From positions 558,001-622,000 of the forward strand of contig JAJIRX010000557.1 in NCBI GenBank assembly GCA_023853785.1: a DNA stretch of 64,000 bases, in the 5' to 3' direction. The translations under genes and the position numbers were made by a program. This DNA comes from Psilocybe azurescens. Its lineage: Eukaryota; Basidiomycota; Agaricomycetes; Agaricales; Agrocybaceae. This document shows, piece by piece, positions 37,903 to 50,889 of this stretch (within the stretch, counting starts at the first letter, position 1; each line of letters opens with the position of its first letter). The notes below the pieces were generated by a model, which saw only the letters and a list, made by a program, of their open reading frames with translations, was not told the origin of the DNA and made no database searches.

Positions 37903-40450
37903 ATGCATCGAGCACCCTCACCCTACAGATCATCCTCCCCATTCGCGCCACACTCCATGGACAGAATGTATACTGCCCAACAGACTTTACCTACAGGAGC
38001 TGCTCAAGTGGGTCCCGGAACTACTATAGTAGTCAGTCAACCTGGACCAGATGGACGAATGACCTACCAACCACATACGTGAGTGTTCAGTGGCTCAAAT
38101 GCGTTCACCTTTCATCCAATGTTGATCTTGCTTCAAAGCGCTGTGTCTGCTAGGTTAGTATGAAATTATATGTTTGGATCACTTGATTCGGGTCTGATCT
38201 GCTTGCCGATCGTTGCGAATCATAGCTATCAGACCCCTAGTGGCATTGTCAGTGGCATACAGTGGATCCCCACCGAGCCAGCAAATTATGCCCCTCCATC
38301 TGGAACTCAACACGTTAGCGTATCTGGAAGTGTGAGTCCGATATCAATGCTCACAGTGTGACTAAAATATTTATGTTTGCTACCTTTAGGACCCAAGTAG
38401 TTGGGGTATTAGTTATTCGAGTTCCCTTTCAGATCGGTGGGACATTCTAATGATTGTTCTGTCTTCATATTAAACCTTTCCGCGACTAAAACAGGCACCG
38501 TGCAGAGGAAAAGAAAAAGAAACAGGAAGAAAAAGAAGCCAACCGATATCGTGAACAGGAAGCTAGAAACAATTCTGAATATGAGCGTATTGCTCGCGAA
38601 CGGGATGCACAGGTGTCCGGTATCCGGGATCGTAGCAGGAGTTTTAGTGCGGGCAGTGCACCCCCGCCTGCTTCTGTTCCGTTTCCAGGACAAGGAGCAT
38701 CTTCAGCATACCCAACACATCCAACAGTAGCAGCCAATGGATACCCCACGAACCCATACTCCAATTATGGAACCCCCATGGGACCACCACAGCCACCTGT
38801 AGTCCCCTCAGTATATCCTACGGGATTCACCACCCACAGCAGAAACCATAGTGGGTCTTTCTCCGATATTACAAGGCAAATGAAGGAAATGGAACTTGAT
38901 CGCAACAAAGAACATCCGGAGCCACGCAGCCGGAAGTCGAGCTCGGTTGGTCGTTCCGGTGCATACAGCACAAGTGAAAATCCATATGAAAGGTCTCGTA
39001 CAATTAGCGGTAATTACCCCGATCGTCCAAATCCAAATGCAAACTCCAATCCATACCCGCCTGGCGCCTATCCGTCTGTGCAGCCTTACAACATTCCTAC
39101 GAAGACTCAAATTAAATACCCTGATTCATATCCCTCTGCTTCTCGATACGTTACTTCTTCTCCAAACATGCGTCCATCAGATATTGCATCTTATGGAACT
39201 GCAAGCTCTACAGGTTATGGAAGTGATTACTCATCTACACGCACTTCTGGGGATCCTATTCTGCGTTCAACGACGCCGTTTGGAAATCCCACACCTCAAT
39301 TTTACCCGCGTGGTCACATTCTTGAAGGACAGCCGATCATCAATAATATGATGTCTCAATCCCGATCACGGGCGTCTTCTCGAGCGCCTTCTCCCAACCC
39401 TGGTAATGTTTCTAACGATTTTTCCATCATGCCTTGATTAACAATCCCTCATACAGTGACAAAACCCTCCTCGTATTCGGGTAAATCTCCTTATATTCCT
39501 GCTGTCTCGATTCCTGCAGAGCCTCAGCAGTTAGCGGCTCCAGAAGCCTTTTCTCGTCCCATTAACGCCGCCAACTCGTTTACACTATTCGACTTGATAA
39601 AGGTGCAAGACATGGAGGATCTTTGCGATCCACCATACCCCAAAATGCCACCAGTTTTAACGACTCACGATATATATCACGACGATTGGAAGCGATGCAT
39701 GCAAGTTAGTAGTACTAGTTACGCCGCGTATTCAAATTTAAAATTTTCCTCAGGATTTGGGTCGCTCTTGGACCGGCCAGCTTCCTGTTCCAGGACTTGG
39801 ACAAGACGGACTTCCCCCAGGAGGTCCACCCTCGCAGTAGATCTAGTGTCACTGTGGAATCAATCCTTTTTCTTCCCTCGAGGAGTCGAATTGATTCTCT
39901 ACAAAGGACGTGAAAGGCGTACTGGTCCTCAAGCAGGTCAAGCGGCCGTCCGTCTCCCTAAATATAATGATGCAGACGACTCTTCATCTTCATCCTCATC
40001 TAGTTCGTCTTCAGATTCGGAAGACTCAGATTACGGAAAGAGGATGACCGACCCATATGGACGGCCCTTAGCTGGCCAAGTCGAGATTCAAGAGGCAAGG
40101 AGACGACGGGAGGAGAAACAAGAGAAGAAGAGACGTCGCAAGGAAAAGAAAGCGCGACGAAAGGCCAAAGCTCGAGACAAAACTTATACTGTATATGTGG
40201 CATGCTTGCCTCGAGGACCAACTGCCATTCCTTACAATTCTAGACCAGGGGCCGTACAAGGAGGGCTCGGGACTACCCCACAATTCCTGCAGGATATGTC
40301 GCTTCTGCATACGCTCCACCCAATGCCATGACTGCTTATGGTGTACCTAATACCACCCCTGCTTATGGTACACCTAATGCCACCCCGGCTTACGGGGCAC
40401 CTATCGGGATCCCAGTTAGTCGCAGTTATGGATACGGGGGTGGTTATTAA
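37903..40450 (+). CDS. Basidiomycete low-complexity protein with conserved central domain, function unknown
   Basis: I do not recognise a named family. Order: Ser/Pro N-terminus (MHRAPSPYRSSSPF); Gln-Gly-Pro segment; Lys/Glu/Arg helix (EEKKKKQEEKEANRYREQEARN); long Ser/Tyr/Pro-rich region; a more ordered part (FTLFDLIKVQDMEDLCDPPYP, HDIYHDDWKRCM, LGRSWTGQLPVP, VDLVSLWNQSFFF, GVELILYKGRERR); an eleven-Ser run; a strongly basic helix (EARRRREEKQEKKRRRKEKK); and C-terminal PNTTPAYG-type repeats ending SYGYGGGY. Two missing C break the frame at 39824-39828 and 40276-40279; restored, it runs to the stop at 40448-40450. The central block looks conserved in mushroom fungi from memory. Confidence 0.7.
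40332..40404 (+). repeat. Short in-frame tandem repeat (AYG-PN-TP unit, 3 copies)
   Basis: Three imperfect 24-nt units encode repeats of the form TAYGVPNT, PAYGTPNA and PAYGAPIG at the C-terminus of the low-complexity protein. Confidence 0.75.
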
Positions 40451-40683
40451 GTTTCAACGTAATCCTTTGCCTCGTTATAACGGTTTATCTCTATGGGCAA
40501 CATTTACTTCACAAGTACGAACACAAGGAAGAACTTACACTGGAAACATCTCTAAGTTTTACGGATTAACTACTGCATTGGCCAATAAAAGTCTCCTTTT
40601 CATAACACATTTTGCTAGGCTGGAGTTTAATATACATCTGATTCTACTGATACAGATACTATCGTTAAAACAATCAAATGAGA

Positions 40684-43600
40684 TCACCAAGTACGACCTC
40701 TCCCCCGAGTGACGAAGTTATGTGGCGCACCACCTCTTGGGGCCACTCCTCTTGGGGGGGGAGAGGAATTCTGTCCTGAACCATACCCGCCGTATCCGCC
40801 ATAACTATTACCTCCATTGCCGTAAGAGCTATAAGAGTTTTGGGGCGGCGGGGCTTTATAACCGCCTCGGTTGCCGCCATTGTAACCCCCATAGTCGCCC
40901 CCTGATGTATAAGAGGGATCGCCACCATATCCACCATATCCTCCTCGTCCACCAGAGTTTCCGTACGAGTTGTTTTGGGGTTGTGACTGATGGGGAGCAC
41001 GGGTAGTATGTGAATTCTGTTGGTATGAACTTCCATTCCCATAACCACCCCGTCCTCCATAGCCGCCTGTATTTCCACCTCCATAGCCACCTCCATAACC
41101 CCCAGCATTTCCACCTCCATGACCACCAGTGTTTCCATTTCCATAGCCACCACCATAGCCACCAGAGTTACCACCTCTACTTCCTGATCCTCCGCGATCA
41201 TTTCCGTACGACTGGCCATAGTTGTTCGGGCGTGACTGGAATTGATCATTGCGACTGCGATCAAATCCATTGCCCCGACCTCCGCTTCCACCTCCACGGT
41301 CCCAACCTCCACGGCCACGGCCACGACCGCCACTTCGAGTGGTTTCTAAGTCATTAGAAGACAAGATACGGGCCGGGCGTTTAGCACCAGGTAAGATTAC
41401 GGAACGATGAGGTGTCAGTTGCTTGGGGAAGAAGTAGAGAACAGAAAGAGAGCGGTCGTTCTTGATGTTCGGCAAGCCTAGGGCTTCACCAAGAGGGCAA
41501 TAATATGTTGAGCCTGGTATACAGTCGGGATTCGGTAGAACACTTCCGCTCATCCCTTTGCTTAATGTAGTGTCAATAGAAACGGGCTGAAAAAATTGTG
41601 AGACATATCAAAAATACGCAAATATGACAACGAACCTCCTCATTCTTTCGTTTGCCGTAGAGCTTTTCGTAGAAGGGATAGACTGGGTGATCAACAGAAG
41701 CGAAGATCACATCATTGCCCCAGCGATTCCTACGAACTTCTTCCTCTGATAGATTGGGATATTCAATAGCCATAGCATCCAGGAGACGTTTTGGGTCGAT
41801 GAAAGGCAGCAGTGCAACACCTTGCCAGGCCATCTTCTTTCCATTCATATCAATCTCGAAAGATGAGGGGTAAAAATCGATAATAGGCGAATCTTCATTC
41901 GTCATGAATCGGTGGAATACCTCTGGAATATGTTTTCGACTATAGGAAGCGTGAGAAGGCTCACAAGTAGAGCTAAAATATAAGATTCACCTTGCTGCCG
42001 GAAACACACCCATAAGCTGTTCAAACGGTTTGAAGGGCTGGCCAAGCTCAAATTTAATGTCCATTTTATCAATTTCTTCGAAATCTGCAGCGAATGGTGC
42101 AAAATGATAAGGGTAATACCATTGCCACGATGGTGTCTGGAAACCAATGAGCAAGATGCATTTTTATGAACGCAAAGCTGGAAACGTACTCCTTGATAGT
42201 AATAGTGAAGAACCCAGGAAAGACCTTCGACGTAGGCTTTGGTGATCCTGTAAATTCATTCCGTTCAGTAGTAATCACGAGAACGAGACTATAACTTACT
42301 CTTTCCTGAACTGAGTGTCCGTCAATTCCACACCAAATTTCTGCCTATAATATCTCTCTTTATAACCAGGCTCCCACAATCTGACACAATTATTAACAAC
42401 AATTTCTAAGACTTACAGAGGCAAACTTACTTCACAGTGTCTTCCTGCTCCACAGTGCCATCCGAGTTGACTTTAAGAACAGCGACAGCAGGAGCGTCCT
42501 CGTCATCTTCCTCGACAACGACATCTTCAATCGCATCATCGGATCCAGGACCCTCCTCAAATTTGCGTTTGGTTCCCACTGCAGTATCCGTTACATTACC
42601 TTCATCATTTCCTGCGGTCTTAGTCTCATTCGCGAACATTTTGCTGTCGAGGTCTGGCTCGCCATCGGCGTCTGTATCGCTTTCACCTGGAGTTTCCGGT
42701 CTAACATGTGGGGGAGCTGGAGGTGGAACTGGCACAGAGATGCTATTCTTGCGCTTATGCGCACCAAGACCTGGAATATCTGCTACTTCGTCTACCTGCA
42801 TGTCAGACTGAGCTGGGGGCGGCGGTGCAGGCTTTGATAAGGCGGAAGGTTTCAATGGAGAAAGTCCTGACAGCTCTGCCTTGAGGACTTCAGCAGCGCT
42901 CATGTTTGCCATTCGAATAGCACGTCGATTAGCGACAACGTCGCGATTGGAGCCAGCAAGAGCTTGGGCAGCGGTTGGTGCATTTTGGACAGATTCGGGT
43001 GTAGGGGCAGCACCAAGACCAATGGAATCAGCATTTGCAGAAAAGTCATAACTCGAACTTGGTCGTTGAGGAAGAGAAGGGTGCAATGTGGAATTAGAAG
43101 AGCCATCCATAATCACATCGGTGTTAGGCGTTTTCAATGCCAGTGTCTGAGAAGGACCAGCAGCAAAGTCATTCCGATTTTGTTGCTCTAACTTACGGCG
43201 CTTGGCGTTTTGATCTTGACGTTCTTCAGCTGCGGTAGATATAATCAATAAGAATGTTCGTCACACAGAAATCGGCAGTCATATGGATGCCCTGCCGTGA
43301 AATAAGGATATAGCTAGACAGACCTTCACGCCTTCTACGGAAGATTTCATCTTCTCGTTTAGCAAGGCCCTCAAGAATGATTTGTGCTCGTGACAACTCA
43401 AGTTCACCGTGGTGAGTCATATAGCCACCCATTCTTGGGAGCTCTTGCTTCCAAATCTTCAGAAGTGTATCAATTGCGCCTTCTCGAATCTCAAGGGAGG
43501 GAAGATGCGGGAGGAAGTCATTGCCGACAAAGAAAATAAGGAGGACCCAGTCATCAAGCGCTTCTTCCAGCGAGAACGGAAATGGTGTATTCGGAACATC

Positions 43601-44980
43601 GAGCTCCACTTCGAGGTATTCGCGCAGAATCGCAACATCGAGAAAAATGAAGGGTTTTTTCTCTGCCGGAGGTTTTTTCTGTATTTCTGCCTTTGTGCCA
43701 GTACATTGTGCAGCATAATGACCTTCTTGGCCACACATCCGACATGCAGAAGGACTAGAATCGTTCGCAAAAACGTCCTCTCGTAGTACCCTAAAGTAAG
43801 GTTCATGAGTGGCCAAGGCAAGCATAATAAGATCAGCATCCTGTACATGCTACGTGTGAGGTAGTGTATATGCGAGATAGTGTTCGACTTCTTACCAATC
43901 CATAGATTACGTGTTTTGTATTAGGGTCATGACCGGGATTACTCCGTTGGCGTCTAATAAAGTCCATGATTTTATGTTCTCCTTCTCCAGGGACTCCAGC
44001 ATCTGAGATAAGAACTTGAATCTACACAGAAGTTAACACAAGCAAGGTCTGCGTCGTTATGATATACATACGTCTTTCCAACCGGGGTCTGTGTTCATTT
44101 TCTGAACTACCCAATAACGCAAGGAGGATGCTAGAAGGTCCATAAAGGGAGTTCCTGGAGTAATGGCATTCGAGTCCCATGAAACTTTGTTCTTTTCATC
44201 TTCCGATACTTCCTTGCCCATTGCTGTAGAAATCAAATTAGTCTGACATCTTTCAATTGGTTGCGCAGTGACGTACCTTCCCACAATAGAACTGACTCTT
44301 TTCTAGCTTCTTCCTTTTCCTTCGCTTCCTGAGAAGAACGGAACCGACGGGAGCGTTGTTGATTCATCTTGGCACGAGGGGCGACACCATCTTTTGGACT
44401 GTTAGTACAGACGGTAATTACAGCGAAAGGGGTATGGCTCACCAATAGCCATAAACAACAACTTGCGCGGTCGCACCATATTGACTACTCGCTCCGTATA
44501 TTGAAAAATTTCCATCATCATCTCCTCTTCTGTTTCTGGGGCAGGCTATAGATTGCTTTAGGTTAAATAAATGGACAAAATAGAATGGTTTTCGACGAAC
44601 CTTTCCTTCAGGATGGGTACATGGATGAACCTGATGGAAGGACATAAGTAGGAGATAAACACCCTCACAAAGATCCACGCACAATACCATTCATATCCAG
44701 GTAGAGATTGTCGAACTCCATTCCGTTAGGGTTAGTTGAAGCCATATTTACAGGAACTGTAACCTGTTCTCCATTTTCCGCGAGAATTTTAGTATCTTCT
44801 TCTTCTACCACTGGATAGACTGGACAAATAGAGTCAGTGTAATGTCAGAGCAGGTGCAGAAGTATGTTTACTGATTTTGGGGTACTTCTTGCTCAACCAT
44901 CGAAAAAGCGCTGGAACACCCTGAATACGTGTTGTGAGTTCCAATGCCTCAACGTACCGAACCAAAAAGTCACTTACCAT
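40684..44980 (-). CDS. RAT1: 5'-3' exoribonuclease 2 (Rat1/Xrn2)
   Basis: Nuclear 5'-3' exonuclease of rRNA processing and transcription termination. The first exon holds only the ATG (44978-44980); a phase-0 intron follows and exon 2 starts [14 protein letters not shown]. Catalytic blocks: [62 protein letters not shown], and [20 protein letters not shown] zinc knuckle ([14 protein letters not shown]) is inserted as in fungal Rat1. The C-terminal nuclease half has [19 protein letters not shown], followed by an RGG/GGYGG-rich tail ending RGRGRTW. More than a dozen exons join with no break, unusual in this window for so long a gene. Confidence 0.96.
40790..41340 (-). repeat. GGYGG/RGG low-complexity tail of RAT1
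   Basis: Dense Gly/Tyr/Ser/Asn repeats with several RGG triplets, continuous and in frame. Such tails usually bind RNA or drive condensation. Confidence 0.85.
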
Positions 44981-45250
44981 GAGTAGCTTTAGCCAGTAAA
45001 GGGACTAATAAAAGATATTATAGGGGGTATACGTCTATGGACAGTGCAGAGAAAGTGGTTTGGTGGTCGTATATAGTAGTGGTTGAATGAAGCGAAGCAA
45101 GCAAGCCTGGTTCGTCGGAGTAACTGCCGCAGATGTCTGGAAAATGCAGTCTTGGTCACGTGAACTCGCCATGATGATTGAGGATCATTAACAATGACTC
45201 CTCTGGTTAGTTAGCAGAATCTGACTCGGTTCTTCAATACCTTACCCAAC
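44981..45250. promoter_or_regulatory. Divergent promoter RAT1 / GCD2
   Basis: A 270-nt spacer between divergent start codons of two RNA/translation genes. No motif was assigned. Confidence 0.45.
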
Positions 45251-46899
45251 ATGCCCGTCCCAATAATAGCCGATCCACCACCATTCGCCGGCGGAAAACC
45301 TCAAGGTCAACCTGCTCAAAAGGCCATGACAAGGGCTGAACGAAGAGAACTACAAGAGAAACAAAGAGCAGCCAAAGCAGCACTAAAAGGACAACCCCAC
45401 AACCAAAAGAATCATCGCAAGGAAAGCCATCACAAGGAACTGTGACCACAGCGGGCCAGGCAAAGGCAAAGATACCCTCAACTCCATCGAAGAAAGCCTT
45501 CGCAGGTGACATCCAAGGGAGTAAAGCGTCAACATCTAAAGATCTTTCATTGGGATTGGTCGGCGAAGACATGCCTCCTAAGCAGCTATCTCATGGACTA
45601 CGCATTTTCTCTCACTTCGGACAGCCGAAGCCAGTCGGGCATACGGTGAAGGGCGATATACATCCTGCTATCATTCGCCTTGGGCTCCTTTACTCCGATT
45701 TTAAAATATGCGGTGCAAACGCTAGATGTATCGCTATGCTTACTGCGTTCAAACAAGTGCGTTCTATAATTCGTTTCTTACATCTCTGTTTTCCCGACGT
45801 TGAGATCTTACTGTTAGGTGATACAAGATTATACAACACCTTCACATAGTACCATATCTCGACATCTCATGACCCATCTCTCACCTCAAATCACTCACCT
45901 AGTATCAGCACGACCGATGTCTGTGACGATGGGCAATGCCATTAGAGAGTTGAAGCTAGAGATTAGTGCGATTGACATTGATGTTATCGAGCAGGACGTA
46001 TGTTTTTGTGATTGATTGCTCTAGACTTTTCTTGGCTGAGTATTATCAGGCCAAAGAATCTTTATGCCTGAAAATCGACAACTATATTAGGGACCGAATC
46101 ATCATCGCTGATGAAGTCATCCAAGAATTGGCGGGAAAGAAGATCAAAGACGGTGATGTAATTCTCACATACGCCAAGTTCGTAATCCATAGTCGTTGTG
46201 TGTCCTGGAATGCTGTCATGCTAATCTGGTTTTTCTTGCAGATCTTCGGTAGTTGAAAAGTTCTGCTAGAAGCTCAAGAAGAAGGGAAAAATTCTCCGTC
46301 ATCGTGATCGATTCAAAACCTCTACTTGAAGGTCTGAATGTCTCAATATTTTTACAATTGCATATCTTAAATTCGAACCATTCAGGCAAAGTTTTACTAC
46401 GTTCCCTCACAAGCGGCCCAAATCCAATACCTTGCACATACGCCCTTTTGCCTGCGCTTCCGTCCTTGTTGACTCAAGTAACAATGGTCCTCGTTGGCGC
46501 ACATGCCTTATTTTCTAACGGAGCTGTCTATTCCCGAGCTGGTACTGCGATGATCGCGATGATGGCCAAAACTAACAGTGTGCCAGTTGTCGTATGCTGT
46601 GAGACCTATAAATTCAGTGACGGTGTCATGGTGGACGGTTTCACAAGAAACGAACTGGGTAAGTGTTTATGTTTGTATTTGCTACAATATCTCATCTTGT
46701 TCTCATAGTGCCACTTTCTGTAACTCAAAAGAATTCAAGATCTCATGATATTGTTCCGGCATTAAATCTGGACAATTTGAACCCTCTCTACGATTTGACA
46801 CCCCCGACTTACATTACTGCAGTAGTTACCGAAGTCGGGCTAATCCCCCCTAGCAGTATCAGTTCAATACCTTTGGCTCTTGGAAAGGCTTCACTATGA
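45251..46899 (+). CDS. GCD2: eIF2B delta subunit (Gcd2-like)
   Basis: Regulatory subunit of the guanine nucleotide exchange factor for eIF2, the target of the eIF2-phosphorylation stress response. After a Lys/Arg-rich N-terminus (KAMTRAERRELQEKQRAAK), the IF-2B domain shows HPAIIRLGLLYSDFKICGANARC, SVTMGNAIRELK, VVVCCETYKFSD and YDLTPPTYITAVVTEVGLIPPSS. About six exons. Three missing bases break the frame: a C at 45395-45398, an A at 46256-46259 and an A at 46287-46291. With them the chain VVEKVLLEAQEEGKKFSVIVID is restored. The start at 45251 lies 270 nt from RAT1 in a divergent layout. Confidence 0.93.
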
Positions 46900-47022
46900 T
46901 CAGGACTTCGTGTATTTCATAGACTTGTGTATTAATATGCAGGCAAATTTAAATGTAATATTATACATAAAATGAAGTGGTGATTAATAACGGTTACATT
47001 ACCGTCCACTCGCGAAGCCAGT

Positions 47023-47815
47023 CTATAGTTCTTTTCTATCCGTTGACCCCTTATTCTGGGCCTGATTCCGTTCGATGAGCTTCTGTCGTATCCAATCAAA
47101 GGCGTGTTCGGTGACGTATTCCACTGGGTGGTCAAAGAGGTAAGGCAGGACAGGAACAATTGCTAAGCCAGTCAGGGTGGGGCCCCATGTCTTGACTTTG
47201 GGATTTGTAGCCTTTCGGAAAGCCTTGCGAGACTGAGCCACAGCCGTGTGGATAGTGAAGGCAGGAAGAGCCCTGCGTCGAGAATTTAAACACGTATGCA
47301 AAGGAAAGGAAAGGCAAATGAAATTTACATGGAAGCTATGGATTGAAAAGTCGCGCGTTGCACGGCAGCAATGCCAACTCGGGTAGTCTCTGAGAAGTTG
47401 GCAGCCTCAATGGGAGATGGTCCACGATGATAAGTCTTGTATGAATCATATGCAACATCACTATCAAGTCCAAGACGTCAGTTAAACATCAGGGACCAAT
47501 AGAAAACAATAAGTTACCCGGAGAGGTATAACCACGAGACGCCGTATGCAGCTGTTACAATCCAAGGTGGAACCACAGGACGGAACGCTTCTCCAATATC
47601 ACTGGTCTGGGATACTATGGTTACTGTGAGTGAGTGAAAGAAAGGTGCAGCGCACGCACATAAGCGATATACCGCGTTCCAGCGCGTAGAGCGGTTCTCA
47701 AGCGGGCACCGTATGCTAGATAACGGATGTCTGAGTCTGTGGTATCAGCATCACGATCTGCGAGCTCTTCGACCTTTTCTGCGGCAGCTTGGACAGTGAT
47801 ATCAGTGGAAGCCAT
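47023..47815 (-). CDS. Mitochondrial fission process protein 1-like (MTP18/MTFP1)
   Basis: An inner-membrane protein of the MTP18 family. The pattern DSDIRYLAYGARLRTALRAG, YTSDIGEAFRPVVPPW, YGVSWLYL, GDVAYDSYK, FQSIASMALPAFTIH and LTGLAIVPVLPYLFDHPVEY with the basic tail matches this family. Four exons join in frame without a break; the start is at 47813-47815 and the stop at 47023-47025. The family is linked to mitochondrial division in animals; the fungal role is inferred. Confidence 0.87.
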
Positions 47816-48012
47816 GGTGTAAAGGCAAAAATAATCGGGCGCGGATTGAACTCGGCAACCAGTGAGGTCAGGGAGGATTGCACGTTCGCACGGCGCGGCA
47901 CGAGAGTTCAAGTAGATGGATCACGTGTTCACTGGAACTTCTTCCCTTGCTAGTTGACCACAACGTCGCCACCGTCGCTCTCGTCGACAACGCTTCATCG
48001 CTCGTCCTTGAG
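47816..48012. promoter_or_regulatory. Divergent promoter MTP18-like / forkhead gene
   Basis: A 197-nt spacer that contains an E-box core CACGTG at 47922-47927. A regulator is not assigned. Confidence 0.4.
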
Positions 48013-50407
48013 ATGGATACCCGGACATGCACAGCATCGCCCGCCGCCGAGGATGCACATACTAATCATGTAACGCCGCCTCCAGTCCAGGATAAGATAT
48101 CCGCATACTATTCCCTCGTCTTTCCCCACTTCACTTTCTACATTCAAACCCTCTCTATCACCATTGGGCGTAGATGTGCTCCAAATACTGCCACTTCCTC
48201 TACATCTGAGTCAACGCAGGTTGATGTTGACCTAGGCGCTCTCAAGAGCGTATCACGTCTTCATGCCAAGATTGAATATGACCAGGAGGAGGACCGCTTT
48301 GTGCTTGTCGTTATCGGCCGCAATGGTGCTTGGGTCGACGGGGTCTGGTCTGGCGCAGGAACACGCGCTCCTCTAGGCGAGAGGTAAAAATTCTACCTCG
48401 ATGTCTCCTAGCTTTGTCCTAATCCTTCAATTAGATCTCAAATTCAAATAGCTTCACGCACCTTTCATTTCGTCCTTCCCCGCCTCCGCCTCCAGAAGAT
48501 ACCCCTTCTCCAAGCTCACAATCATCTGCCAATCGCCCACGCTCACCTTCTGTCGACATCACTTCCATATCCCCGCCTTCATCGCAGCCTTCACATTCAC
48601 CACCGCCACCAACGCAAGTTAAATTGCCGCCTCCGTCTCCTGAACCGCAACTTTCGCCGGAATTTTCATCACCACCACCGCAAATTTCCTCACCACCATC
48701 ACAGCCTAAACCGAAGATTAAACCACCGGTACATCCTCCTCGTCTGCCTCCTCCACAACCTCAACTGCCCAATTCTAATTCCATCGGTCAGTCAAGTAAA
48801 GCCAATGCAAAGAAACGGAAAAAGAATGATGTTGATGCACAACCTATTCTGGAACGACCGAAGCCTGAGGATATGCCGCCTAAACCTCCTTTCACATATG
48901 CTCAGCTGATATACCGGGGTATCAAAGAGCTTGGCGGGAAGGCTACATTGCAGGAGATATGTACATGGATAATGAACACACACGAGTATTATCGTTTCGC
49001 AGAGCCAGCATGGATGGTACGTCAGATTGCTATTTTAATGCATATATGAAGCTAATATACGTTTGAAGAGTTCTGTGCGTCATAATCTTTCATCCAACAA
49101 TGCATTCTTAAAGATGGAACGGTGTGGGGGCGATAGAGGGAAAGGGTTTTTCTGGTCCCTTGATGAGAACTATTCTCAGTCTCTGGAAGAACAGGAATTC
49201 AAAGCCAAGCAGGCGGCTACCGCAGCTGCAAAGGGCACTGTGCCTGGCTCTACTGAAATTACCGGGAAGAGTAGGAAGAAGGAGAAGGGCTCATTCTTAG
49301 AACCTCCGCTGAAACGCAGTGTGAAAGGCGACATGAAAGGCATACCTCTGCCTCCTCCACTGACATCGTCTCCATTACCGTTCAAGACTACACTTTCTCC
49401 GGCGCCAACTTCAGTGACGAGCTCTTTGGCCAATACAGGTGCTTCAACATCGTCTGGGATACAGACGGCTGGCTCGGCCAAAAGTGCCACGCCATCTGTC
49501 GCTACCACTGGTGTATTTGCTTATCCTTCACTTCCTCACACCATGCAGGCGATTAATTCGCAGCAGCAGGGTTCTACGGTAACGTCCGGCTATTCCAGTA
49601 ATCCTCTCAGTGGTCCCAATCCTTATGCACCCTTAGCCCAATCTAATTGGGCAATGCATGCAAACATCAACCCTCAAACATCCAACTCGCCATCTACGAC
49701 TATAACTCCCTCTGCTCCAACGCCTGCACCTGCTACTTCACCACAACCGACACAACCAGGTCAGACCGCAGTCCCGGATGTCGTTATCCCGATCATTCTT
49801 GGTCCTATACCCCCAACACATCCAGACTATTCCCCTAACCATCCCAACAACTCTGCAAAGGAGGGTTACATGATCCTACATGAGCGGAAACTTATTCTGG
49901 ACCCCGACATTTTCGCCGAGCTGACGAAAGAGATGCTAGAGAAACTGGAGGCTATGGGTGCTCGTGGAGCCTTGGGTGTTCTTACAGAACACATGATCAG
50001 AGCATTGAAGGAACGCAGAGCCAGAGAAAGAGGCAAGGAACGTGGTGGCCGAAGACCTAGAGGAAACGGCAGAGGGGGGTACAGCGCGCAAAGCTCCTCC
50101 TGCAACCACTACACCATTTACGAACGTGCCATTGGAACACAAGCGTAAAGCGCCCGGTGCTGATGTTGTTAGCTCTATGGGAGTTGTGGGCAGCAGCGAT
50201 TCGGACAATGCTGCAATGAAACAGCACACACCTGTACACGCCTCCGGGCCCGGTTATGTATCGATAACTCCATCGGAAGGCACCTCTGGTCCTCAGCTAA
50301 CAGATCCTGCATCGCCCATCATCATCATCGACGATGTCTCTGAAGACGAGGGTCCAGCTGCGAAGAAGAGGAAGGTGGAAGGTGGAGAGAGCGTTGCATC
50401 TGGTTGA
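48013..50407 (+). CDS. FHA-forkhead transcription factor (Fkh/Fhl1 type)
   Basis: Combines an N-terminal FHA phosphothreonine-binding domain (YYSLVFPHFTFYIQ, TLSITIGRR, KSVSRLHAKIEY, NGAWVDG) with a forkhead DNA-binding domain (PPFTYAQLIYRGIKE, LQEICTWIMNTHEYYRF, SSVRHNLSSNNAFLKM, GKGFFWSL), as in fungal Fkh1/Fkh2/Fhl1. Pro/Ser-rich linkers lie between the domains and after them. The C-terminus has an acidic SUMO-interaction-like motif (PIIIIDDVSEDEG) followed by KKRK. Introns were found at about 48387-48435 and 49018-49068. One C is missing at 48478-48481 and one G is extra at 50074-50079; both are needed to link domains and tail. Cell-cycle or ribosomal-gene regulation is inferred from the family. 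Confidence 0.87.
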
Positions 50408-50889
50408 TCTGCCTTTACATTTTCTTTTTTTGGGTTGCGTGAGTTTATTATAACCTACTGTATAGTATTATTTGCTTCCTGTATAGCATCTAAGGATCCC
50501 AATTCTACACGGATTTCGCACTTCATTCAAATGGCCGGAATTGGGCCGGAATGTACATTATGTAGTCGACGACACAAAGTAAACACAGCGTGACAGTCAC
50601 TTTATCTGCAACTGTTCGCGGCATCAATTGCTGTGTTTAACTTGATTTCGACCTCCATCATGTTCCTAGTACCTTGTCTAGCAGTCCCAAACATTCCTCA
50701 AACATTCAGTAAGTTTGGTATTTATATATTTCATTTGACTATTAGAGTAACTAGTTGTTGTACATGCCAGCGCGAGGCAAACACATCGAGGTGCTAAAAC
50801 CCTTGGTTATCGGGAGCCAACTTTTGGCCACTTTGGCTCTTTCTTCTGTTCCCTTTCACGACCATGAGTGCCACGTCTGGGAGTACCGC
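50408..50889. other. Convergent intergenic region
   Basis: 3' flanks of the forkhead gene (+) and the TFIIS-N-like gene (-). No gene was seen. Confidence 0.45.
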
